6,530 nucleotides of DNA from an uncultured Desulfovibrio sp. (GTDB lineage: Bacteria > Desulfobacterota > Desulfovibrionia > Desulfovibrionales > Desulfovibrionaceae), in the NCBI GenBank assembly GCA_947176055.1, contig CAMWPE010000141.1, positions 1 to 6,530 on the forward strand. The letters are read 5' to 3'. Under the pieces are notes generated by a model, which worked only from the letters and a program-made list of their open reading frames with translations, searched no databases and was not told the DNA's origin. The position numbers and the translations under genes were made by a program. Of this stretch, positions 1-6,272 are shown piece by piece (within the stretch, counting starts at the first letter, position 1; each line of letters begins with the position of its first letter).

Positions 1-1067
1 CGCCGGAAGTGCTGGAAAGTTTCCAGATCCTGGCCGACACGGGCAGCGTCGAATTCGCGGCCGAGTCGAGTCCGCACAGCTTCGCTTTCCTCTATAATCG
101 CGATGAATTTATCCGCCAGACGGAGGAAAACGCGCGTCGCGTAAAGAAGCTTTTTGGCAAGAAACCGACGACCTACCGCAACGCCGAGCTCGTTTATAAT
201 AACGATATGGCCGTGTGCCTCGACGAAATGGGGTTCAAGACTGTCCTGGCCGAGGGCGCGGAACATGTGCTGGGCTGGCGCAGCCCCAACTATGTGTACT
301 GTCCCATAGGTCTGCCCAATATGCGCCTCCTCCTCCGCAACGTGGGCCTGTCCGTGGATATCGGGCGCCGTTTCAACGATCGCTCTTGGAGCGAATGGCC
401 GCTGACCGCCGAAAAATACGCCGGCTGGGTGCATCAGCTGGGCGAAGCGGAAGTCGTCAATATTTTCAATGATTATCACGTGTTCGGCTTGCGCAATTCC
501 CGCGAATCGGGAATCTTCGCCTTCATGGAAGCGTTGCCCAGAGCCATCCTGGAAAACAAGGACTTCTATTTCGCCACGCCAAGCGAGATCGCGAAAAAAT
601 TCAAGCCCGTCGCCGAAATCGACTCGCCCCAGTTCATGTCCTGGGACGACGAGGGTCGCGATCTCACCGCCTGGCTGGGAAACGATATGCAGAAGGACGC
701 CATCCATACTGTATACAAGCTGACGGATCGCGTCCGCGCCCTGAATGATCCGGATATCCTGCGCGATTTCGAGCGTTTGCAAACTGTGGATCATTTTCAT
801 AATATGTCCACGAAATGGTTTACGAGCTTCGCTCCGGACCGGCCCAATCCTTTCCCCAGTCCTTACGACGCCTATATAACCTACATGAATGTAGTATCCG
901 ATCTGGAACTGCGCGTCCAAAAGGCCGAGGAAGATCTGGAGCTGGCAAAATTGCATGACAAAGAAAAGAAGCTCGGCAAGGAAGAGCACAAGGCCGCCAG
1001 GCGCGAGGCCAAAGCCGAGGCCGAGCCTAAAGCCGCTTCCAGAAAGACGCAGGCAAAAAAGGGCTAG
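1..1067 (+). CDS. GH57 alpha-amylase-like glycoside hydrolase, 5' end missing
   Basis: This is the C-terminal part of a family GH57 (alpha-amylase/glucanotransferase) enzyme, probably cytoplasmic and acting on alpha-1,4-glucan such as glycogen. The frame is open from the first complete codon at position 3, so the gene starts upstream. By comparison with remembered GH57 alpha-amylases, about 110-120 residues with the N-terminal HQP-type motif are missing. Counting the GTG at 9 as residue 1, RNAELVYNN carries the expected nucleophile Glu60 (codon 186-188). It is followed by the family block AEGAEHVLGWRSPN (81-94) and the WSEWPLT segment (127-133). The general acid Asp is Asp155 in FNDYHVFG (codon 471-473). 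The usual form of this motif is DYETFGEH, so the Glu and His around the Asp are replaced here. Residues ~305-352 form a Lys/Ala/Glu-rich, coiled-coil-like tail outside the catalytic fold. The glycogen synthase-phosphorylase gene follows 159 bases downstream, which supports a glycogen role. Exact specificity (amylase, transferase or debranching) cannot be read from the sequence. Confidence 0.9.
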   Translation, partial: PEVLESFQILADTGSVEFAAESSPHSFAFLYNRDEFIRQTEENARRVKKLFGKKPTTYRNAELVYNNDMAVCLDEMGFKTVLAEGAEHVLGWRSPNYVYCPIGLPNMRLLLRNVGLSVDIGRRFNDRSWSEWPLTAEKYAGWVHQLGEAEVVNIFNDYHVFGLRNSRESGIFAFMEALPRAILENKDFYFATPSEIAKKFKPVAEIDSPQFMSWDDEGRDLTAWLGNDMQKDAIHTVYKLTDRVRALNDPDILRDFERLQTVDHFHNMSTKWFTSFAPDRPNPFPSPYDAYITYMNVVSDLELRVQKAEEDLELAKLHDKEKKLGKEEHKAARREAKAEAEPKAASRKTQAKKG

Positions 1068-1075
1068 ACAATTTC

Positions 1076-1101
1076 CGCCGTCCGGCTCGCTCCGGGCGGC
1101 G
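1076..1101 (+). repeat. Inverted repeat just after the GH57 stop codon
   Basis: A 10-bp stem (1076-1085 with 1092-1101, one T-G pair) encloses a 6-base loop. It starts 8 bases after the GH57 stop codon. There is no T-run behind it, so it is a poor intrinsic terminator. It may protect the 3' end of the upstream message or cause partial polarity between the two glycogen genes. Confidence 0.5.
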
Positions 1102-1112
1102 CGGCACAGGTC

Positions 1113-1151
1113 CGGCATGGATCGCGAATGGCGTTAAAGCGATTCATGCCG
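1113..1151 (+). repeat. Long inverted repeat in the leader of the fusion gene
   Basis: Arms 1113-1125 (CGGCATGGATCGC) and 1139-1151 (GCGATTCATGCCG) pair over 13 bp. Twelve are Watson-Crick and one is a G-T pair; the loop is 13 bases. No T-run follows. A competing fold pairs 1122-1128 with 1153-1159 (TCGCGAA/TTCGCGA, 7 bp), plus an inner 5 bp of 1130-1134 with 1146-1150. The two folds cannot coexist. The element could be an RNA switch or processing site, or a DNA palindrome bound by a regulator. Its role is not known. Confidence 0.5.
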
Positions 1152-1173
1152 CTTCGCGACTTAAATAACTCGG

Positions 1174-1210
1174 CCGGGCCGCGAAAGGTTTTGCGGCGGA
1201 CGTCGCCCGG
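1174..1210 (+). repeat. Inverted repeat next to the fusion gene's ribosome-binding site
   Basis: An outer 6-bp stem (1174-1179 with 1205-1210, CCGGGC/GCCCGG) encloses a smaller hairpin. In the inner hairpin CCGC at 1179-1182 can pair with GCGG at 1193-1196 (base 1179 is shared, so one pair must give way). The outer stem ends 4 bases before the Shine-Dalgarno, so this structure could tune access of ribosomes to the start. Such short GC-rich stems also arise by chance in GC-rich spacers. Confidence 0.35.
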
Positions 1211-1214
1211 CGCG

Positions 1215-1221
1215 AAAGGAG
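1215..1221 (+). promoter_or_regulatory. Shine-Dalgarno site that sets the fusion gene's start
   Basis: AAAGGAG lies 5 bases before ATG 1227. This decides against the in-frame ATG at 1128, which has no ribosome-binding sequence and would add 33 residues (arginine-rich, encoded partly by the inverted repeats) ahead of the conserved synthase N-terminus. Confidence 0.85.
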
Positions 1222-1226
1222 ATTCT

Positions 1227-4200
1227 ATGGATTTCAACAACGCCCCTGTGACTCTCTTCGAAGTAAGCTGGGAAGTCTGCAACAAGGTAGGGGGCATATA
1301 TTCGGTCGTTAGCAGCAAAGCCCTGCAGGCGGTGGACAAGTTCGGGGAAGATTATTTCCTGCTGGGGCCCTCTTTGCAGCATAACGCCGGCTTCGAGGAG
1401 ACGGACGAACACATCTGGGACTCCGTCCGGAGCGCCTTGAGCGCTCGGGATCTCAAATGCCGGCTCGGACGCTGGAAAATCCCCGGACGGCCCAAGGCCA
1501 TTCTCGTTGATTTCAATCAGAGGTACGGCAGCAATCAGCTCCTGTATGAACTCTGGAAAAATTTTGGCGTGGATTCCCTCTCCGGGGGCTGGGATTATAT
1601 CGAGCCGGTGATGTTCGCCACGGCTTGCGGCGAGGTTATTTCGGCGATTAATGACAGCATAGTCCGGCCTAACAACGGCAGGGCCGTCGCCCTCTTCCAT
1701 GAATGGATGTGCGGCGCCGGTCTTTTAAATCTCAAAAAGACCTCTCCCGACATTGGCACGGTCTTTACGACCCACGCCACGATGCTCGGCAGATCCTTGG
1801 CCAGCACCGGACGGGATATTTACAATAACCTCCGGAACATCAATCCCGCGCAGGAAGCGGCCTCCCAGAACATTACGGCCAAATGGTCCATGGAGAGCGC
1901 CTCGGCCCGCGAATCCGACGCCTTTACCACAGTCAGCTCGATCACCGGCGACGAATCCGCCGCTTTTCTGGGCAGGTCCCCGGACGTGATCACCGTCAAC
2001 GGCCTGGATATGCGCGTCATTCCCGACTATACGGAAAAGCGCGACGTTCCGCTCCAGCATCGCAAAAAAATTCTCGACCTGGCCGGAAAGTTCCTGCGGA
2101 CAAAACTGCCCGCCGACACGCGCATCCTGGCCATCTCCGGGCGCTATGAGATGCACAACAAGGGCATCGATATCTTCCTCGACGCCCTCTCCCGTGTCGA
2201 AAAGAAGATCGCCGGCACGGACAAGACCGTTCTCGCCCTATTCCTGGTCATGGGCGGACATACCGGCCTGAATCCGCAGGCAATCTCCGGCGATCCCGCG
2301 AACTCCGACAATGGCAAGCCCTTCTTATGCTCCCATTACGCCTGGAACGCGCCGCAGGATCCCATTCTGACTTCCTGCCACAGGCTTGGACTGGAGAATC
2401 AGCCGGGCAACCGCATAAAGATCATCTTTGATCCGGCCATGCTGGACGGCAACGACGGCTTTTTCAATATGCCCTACGAGGATATAATCTCCGCCTGCGA
2501 TTACGGCTTTTTCCCGTCCTGGTACGAGCCCTGGGGCTATACGCCGCAGGAATGCGCCGCCTGGTCCGTGCCCACGGTGACAACCGATCTGTCGGGTTTT
2601 GGCGCCTGGGCCAGGAACGCGCAAAAAACCATGGAAGAGCCGCATGGCGTGGGCGTAATGCCGCGCAAGGGCATGAACTTCGAGCAGAGCGCCGTGGCGC
2701 TGGAGCAATATATATTCAAGTCTGTCACGGATTCCGACGACGTTTACAAGGATCTGCGGAAAAAAGCCCGCAAGATCGCGGAACTTACTTCCTGGAAATA
2801 TTTCTTCGCCAATTACGAGGAAGCTTTCCGGATCGCCCTGGAAAAAGCCAATATCCGCACGGAGCAGGGCAAGGAAGCGCAGGAGGGCATGAACCGCGTC
2901 CTCGCGGCCACTTCTTCTGCCACGCCTTTCCTGCGGTCGATTATGGCCGTCGCGGAGTTGCCCGCGCAACTTTCCAGACTGCGGGAGCTTGCCTACAACC
3001 TGTGGTGGTGCTGGCAGGAGAAGGCCAAATATCTCTATATGACCTTGAATCCCGCGCTCTGGGACAAATGTCATAATCCCATCCAGATGCTGGCGCAGGC
3101 CGATTCGGAGAGGCTCGAGCAACTGCTCGATAACGAAGAGTACATGAGGACCTATAACGAGGTCATGGCGGCCTTCGACGCCTACATGAGCGCTCCCATA
3201 AAGTCGCTCTCCGAAGATCTCTCTCCCGAGCATCCAGTAGCCTATTTTTCGACTGAATACGGCATTACGGAATCCATTCCCATTTATTCCGGCGGACTGG
3301 GCGTGCTTTCCGGCGATCACCTGAAATCGGCTTCGGATCTGGCTATCCCGCTGGTGGGCATAGGCCTGCTGTACAAGGAAGGCTATTTCAAGCAGGAGAT
3401 CGACGAAAACGGCAGGCAGGTGGCAGTCTATCCCATTAACAATTTCGCCAATTTGCCGGTTACCCAGGTCATGGGCGCGGACAACGAGCCGGTGTTCGTC
3501 CATATCGAGTTGCCCGGGAGAATTCTCTACGCCCGCGTCTGGCAGATGAAAATCGGCCGGATTACGCTGTATCTTATGGATACCGATAGTACCAAGAACA
3601 GCGAGGAGGATCGCAAGATCACGGACAGGCTTTACGAAGCCAACCGCGAGATTCGCCTTCTGCAAGAAATTGTCCTTGGCATGTGCGGCGTCCGTCTCCT
3701 GCGGGCCTTGAATATCGTGCCCGGCGTTTATCATATGAACGAGGGGCATTCGGCTTTTCTGGTGCTTGAGCGTTTGCAGGAATGCGTGCGCGACGGCATG
3801 AGTTACGACGAGGCCAGCGCCAGGGTGCGATCCAATACGATCTTCACCACGCATACGCCTGTGCCCGCCGGCAACGAGGCCTTTTCGGTCGATCTGATGA
3901 GCCGTTATTTCTCCAATTTCCCGTCCACCATTCATCTGGACTGGAAGCAGTTCATCGAGTTGGGGCAGATCGAGGGCGGCAACATCCATCACTTCGAGAT
4001 GACAGTCCTGGCCTTGCGCTTCTCCTCCTTCGCAAACGGCGTAAGCCGCCTGCATGGCGAAGTGTCCAGGCATATGTGGAACAAGCTCTGGAAGAGCGTG
4101 CCGCTGGCCGAAACTCCCATCGGCTATATTACCAACGGCGTGCATACTCCGTCTTATGTGGGCGATCAGATGCTGGAGTTGCTTACCCAGTATCTGGGCG

Positions 4201-5483
4201 AGGGCTGGTTGCAGGCGGCGCCGGAGTCGCCGGTCTGGAACAATGTCGACAAGATCCCGGACGACGTTTACTGGCAGGCCCGGATGTCGCAGAAGGAAAA
4301 TCTGCTCGACGCCTTGCGCGCGTCGTTGCCCGGTTTTGCCCAGAAGTATCATCTGACCCGGGCCCAGCGCGGCAAGATGGAAAGCATGTTGCGGCCGGAC
4401 ACCTTGCTTATAGGTTTCGCGCGGCGTTTCGCCCCGTACAAACGAGCGACGTTGCTCTTCGCCGATCCAGAGCGTCTGGAGCGGATTTTAAATAATCCCG
4501 AGCGCCCGGTGGCCTTTGTGTTCGCGGGCAAGTCGCATCCCGCCGACGAAGCGGGCATCAATATCCTGCAGGAAGTCATCCGCATGGCGCGGGATCCTCG
4601 TTTCCTGGGCAAGATTTTCTTCATGGAAAATTACAACCTGGGCGTCTCGCGATTGCTGTCGCAGGGTTGCGACGTTTGGCTTAACAATCCGCGCAGGCCG
4701 CACGAGGCTTCCGGAACAAGCGGCATGAAATTGCCGGTGAATGGCGGTATCAATTTCAGCGTCTCCGACGGCTGGTGGTGCGAGGGTTATAACCGGCAGA
4801 ATGGCTGGACAATCGGACCGGTCGTCACCCTGGAATTGCCCAGCGACGATCAGAACGACTACACCGACGCCGAGGACCTCTACACCCTGCTGGAACAGGC
4901 CGTGTTGCCCTTATATCACGAGCTGAATCCGCAAGGGTTGCCGCAGAACTGGATAGCGATGTCGAAGAGATCGCTAAAGAGCCTGACCGCCATGTATTCC
5001 AGCAACCGCATGGTTAAGGACTACGTGGAGGAGGCCTATCTGCCCGCGGCAATCCGCAGGAAGAATATCGAGGCCGACAACTGGGCTCTATGCAAGGAAC
5101 TGGCGGAATGGGAAAAGGACCTGCCCGTCCGTTTTGGCACGATAAAGATGGAAGAGATCATCCTCACCGGCGCGGACGGGGCGACGATGCTCTGCGGCGA
5201 GCCTTTGAGCGTCAAGTTGCATATGCGGCTTGGGCAGATGAAGCCGGACGAAGTCATCGTGCAACTCGTCATAGGCCGCACTTACGCCAATGGCAATTTC
5301 CGCGACGCGCCGGATATTCTGCGCCTTGAGCCCAGGAGTTCCGACGAAGGCGGCGACGCCATGACCTATTTCGCGACCTATATTCCCAGGAGGAACGGAC
5401 CTTACAGGTACGGCATCCGGGTGATGCCTTTCCATAAGGGCTTGAGCAGTCCGCTTGAAACGGGGCTTGTCCTCTGGGGTTAA
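1227..5483 (+). CDS. Bifunctional GT3-type glycogen synthase / GT35 alpha-glucan phosphorylase fusion
   Basis: The gene encodes a 1418-residue cytoplasmic protein joining two normally separate enzymes. Residues 1-~550 match GT3 glycogen synthase, which elongates alpha-1,4-glucan from a sugar nucleotide (probably UDP-glucose). They contain the N-terminal donor-site block FEVSWEVCNKVGGIY (11-25), HEW (158-160), TTHAT (181-185), GRYEMHNKG (305-313), and the E-x7-E pair Glu434/Glu442 in YEPWGYTPQEC. Residues ~575-655 match the DUF3417 N-terminal domain (LRELAYNLWWCW at 585-596). Residues ~669-1280 are the GT35 catalytic part, which releases glucose-1-phosphate: STEYGI (675-680), HMNEGHS (836-842), THTPVPAGNE (875-884), NGVSRLHG (937-944), RRFAPYK (1066-1072) with Arg1067 and Lys1072 expected to contact phosphate, and EASGTSGMK (1160-1168) with PLP lysine Lys1168 (codon 4728-4730). 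Residues ~1300-1418 form the usual C-terminal domain of this subtype. Both halves are near the length of the stand-alone enzymes (~550 and ~840), and every motif checked is intact, so both activities are probably live. The start at 1227 is chosen for its Shine-Dalgarno. Confidence 0.93.
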   Translation: MDFNNAPVTLFEVSWEVCNKVGGIYSVVSSKALQAVDKFGEDYFLLGPSLQHNAGFEETDEHIWDSVRSALSARDLKCRLGRWKIPGRPKAILVDFNQRYGSNQLLYELWKNFGVDSLSGGWDYIEPVMFATACGEVISAINDSIVRPNNGRAVALFHEWMCGAGLLNLKKTSPDIGTVFTTHATMLGRSLASTGRDIYNNLRNINPAQEAASQNITAKWSMESASARESDAFTTVSSITGDESAAFLGRSPDVITVNGLDMRVIPDYTEKRDVPLQHRKKILDLAGKFLRTKLPADTRILAISGRYEMHNKGIDIFLDALSRVEKKIAGTDKTVLALFLVMGGHTGLNPQAISGDPANSDNGKPFLCSHYAWNAPQDPILTSCHRLGLENQPGNRIKIIFDPAMLDGNDGFFNMPYEDIISACDYGFFPSWYEPWGYTPQECAAWSVPTVTTDLSGFGAWARNAQKTMEEPHGVGVMPRKGMNFEQSAVALEQYIFKSVTDSDDVYKDLRKKARKIAELTSWKYFFANYEEAFRIALEKANIRTEQGKEAQEGMNRVLAATSSATPFLRSIMAVAELPAQLSRLRELAYNLWWCWQEKAKYLYMTLNPALWDKCHNPIQMLAQADSERLEQLLDNEEYMRTYNEVMAAFDAYMSAPIKSLSEDLSPEHPVAYFSTEYGITESIPIYSGGLGVLSGDHLKSASDLAIPLVGIGLLYKEGYFKQEIDENGRQVAVYPINNFANLPVTQVMGADNEPVFVHIELPGRILYARVWQMKIGRITLYLMDTDSTKNSEEDRKITDRLYEANREIRLLQEIVLGMCGVRLLRALNIVPGVYHMNEGHSAFLVLERLQECVRDGMSYDEASARVRSNTIFTTHTPVPAGNEAFSVDLMSRYFSNFPSTIHLDWKQFIELGQIEGGNIHHFEMTVLALRFSSFANGVSRLHGEVSRHMWNKLWKSVPLAETPIGYITNGVHTPSYVGDQMLELLTQYLGEGWLQAAPESPVWNNVDKIPDDVYWQARMSQKENLLDALRASLPGFAQKYHLTRAQRGKMESMLRPDTLLIGFARRFAPYKRATLLFADPERLERILNNPERPVAFVFAGKSHPADEAGINILQEVIRMARDPRFLGKIFFMENYNLGVSRLLSQGCDVWLNNPRRPHEASGTSGMKLPVNGGINFSVSDGWWCEGYNRQNGWTIGPVVTLELPSDDQNDYTDAEDLYTLLEQAVLPLYHELNPQGLPQNWIAMSKRSLKSLTAMYSSNRMVKDYVEEAYLPAAIRRKNIEADNWALCKELAEWEKDLPVRFGTIKMEEIILTGADGATMLCGEPLSVKLHMRLGQMKPDEVIVQLVIGRTYANGNFRDAPDILRLEPRSSDEGGDAMTYFATYIPRRNGPYRYGIRVMPFHKGLSSPLETGLVLWG
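2881..2891 (+). promoter_or_regulatory. Possible internal ribosome-binding site and start at the domain junction
   Basis: AGGAGG (2881-2886) is a full Shine-Dalgarno core. It lies 2 bases before an in-frame ATG (2889-2891, residue Met555), between the synthase and phosphorylase halves. Starting there would yield an 864-residue protein equal to a complete stand-alone phosphorylase. The spacing is shorter than the usual 5-9 bases, so initiation may be weak, or the site may be a relic of two once-separate genes or a chance codon pattern. Confidence 0.3.
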
Positions 5484-5494
5484 TCCTGTAAACG

Positions 5495-5526
5495 ACGGAG
5501 GCGGGAATCTATCCCGCGCTCCGTTT
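5495..5526 (+). terminator. Hairpin directly after the fusion gene, possible weak terminator
   Basis: The stem pairs 5495-5500 with 5519-5524 (ACGGAG/CTCCGT) and continues as 5501-5506 with 5512-5517 (GCGGGA/TCCCGC). It has one bulged G at 5518 and a 5-base loop. It begins 11 bases after the stop codon. The tail (TTTATCCATTATT) is T-rich but interrupted, so termination may be partial, or the hairpin may stabilise the 3' end of the message. Confidence 0.6.
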
Positions 5527-5542
5527 ATCCATTATTCCCGCG

Positions 5543-5581
5543 AGGCCGGCGAAAAACTTGTTTGCCGGCCTTTAAAATTTT
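5543..5581 (+). terminator. Intrinsic terminator of the glycogen module
   Basis: A perfect 8-bp GC-rich stem, AGGCCGGC (5543-5550) with GCCGGCCT (5564-5571), is extended inward by AAA/TTT pairs across a bulged G. It is followed by TTAAAATTTT. It lies in the spacer between the fusion gene and the kinase gene, reads out in the + direction, and is the better of the two terminators here. Confidence 0.75.
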
Positions 5582-5655
5582 ACGCGCCAGGCGACGATTC
5601 CTTTCGACAGCGAGCCGCCGGGTTGCGCCGGACACAATTTTAAAGAGCGATAATA

Positions 5656-6234
5656 GTGACGAAAAGCGTGAATGAGACCGAGAAAATAAAATTCGTAAAC
5701 GCCGTTCCAGAGAATTTTCCGTGCGTCGTCCTGATCGGTATGGCCGGGGCGGGGAAGAGCACGGTGGGAAAGTCGCTCGCCGCCGAGCTGGGCTGGGCCT
5801 TTATCGATACGGATAATTTGCTGGAGGCGCTCTACGCTTGCGGCTTGCAAAAACTCGCCGACGCCGCCGGCAAAAAAGAATTTATAGATATCGAAGCGAC
5901 GATGATTGGCGCGCTGAAAGCATCCCGTACGGTGATAGCCACGGGTGGGAGCGTCGTCTATTCGGACGAGGCCGTCGCCGGGCTGGCGGAGCTGGGACCG
6001 ATAGTTTATCTGAAGACTGAGCTAGCGACCATTCTCGAAAGAATCGCGCTAAATCCCGAAAGGGGACTGGCTTTGGATCCGGGCGAAACCGCGGCTGACC
6101 TCTATCGCGAGCGGGAGGCTCTTTACGAAAAGGCCGCGAATCTGGTTTGCGACACAAGCGGACGCTCTCCGGCCGAATGCGCCCGGTATATCCGCGATAA
6201 ACTTGAAAATATCCTGAAAAGGCGGGACGATTAA
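5656..6234 (+). CDS. Shikimate-kinase-fold small-molecule kinase, substrate uncertain
   Basis: This encodes a 192-residue P-loop kinase of the shikimate kinase family, soluble and about the usual AroK size (170-190) plus a short N-terminal extension. It shows Walker A GMAGAGKST (28-36), the DTD motif (51-53), ATGGS (95-99), a lid with RGLAL (136-140) and RxxLYE (153-158). Aligned by eye to remembered E. coli AroK, the GFRDRE segment is EFIDIE here (75-80). The shikimate-carboxylate arginine is therefore Ile77, the glycine triplet GGG is GGS, and the lid RPLL is RGLA. The second carboxylate arginine appears kept as Arg153. ATP binding looks intact, but the acceptor may not be shikimate; a different hydroxylated metabolite such as homoserine is possible. 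The start is GTG 5656, with a weak purine-rich stretch AAAGAG at 5642-5647; GTG 5668 is an alternative. It lies behind two terminators, so it probably has its own promoter, though I see no convincing one. Confidence 0.85.
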   Translation: MTKSVNETEKIKFVNAVPENFPCVVLIGMAGAGKSTVGKSLAAELGWAFIDTDNLLEALYACGLQKLADAAGKKEFIDIEATMIGALKASRTVIATGGSVVYSDEAVAGLAELGPIVYLKTELATILERIALNPERGLALDPGETAADLYREREALYEKAANLVCDTSGRSPAECARYIRDKLENILKRRDD

Positions 6235-6272
6235 ACCGCGTCGCGCTTCCGTCGCCGGAAACTGGGATTGAT

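Noticed and set aside
1128..1226. Upstream in-frame ATG at 1128 as the start of the fusion gene
   Set aside because: No ribosome-binding site precedes it, the extra 33 residues are unlike synthase N-termini and are encoded by inverted-repeat DNA, whereas ATG 1227 has AAAGGAG 5 bases ahead and begins right before the conserved block.
2325..4352. Very long open frame (675 codons) on the minus strand
   Set aside because: It lies entirely opposite the conserved synthase-phosphorylase coding region. Its protein has no recognisable domain and looks like the complement of biased codons; the sense frame has intact catalytic motifs throughout.
5455..5643. Small + strand open frame of 62 codons over the spacer before the kinase gene
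   Set aside because: It overlaps the end of the fusion gene and runs through both terminator hairpins, has no ribosome-binding site and no recognisable protein features.
5649..5654. GATAAT resembling a -10 promoter box just before the kinase start
   Set aside because: It lies only one base before the GTG start, and the nearest -35-like TTGCGC (5623-5628) is 20 bases away, too far. Using it would require a leaderless start further in, for which there is no support.
5572..5850. Minus-strand open frame of 92 codons across the spacer and the kinase N-terminus
   Set aside because: It overlaps the conserved P-loop coding region in antisense and shows no protein family features.
6247..6260. Short palindrome TTCCG-TCGC-CGGAA between the kinase and sensor genes
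   Set aside because: The stem is only 5 bp with no T-run and is well within chance for a GC-rich spacer; it is not a credible terminator.
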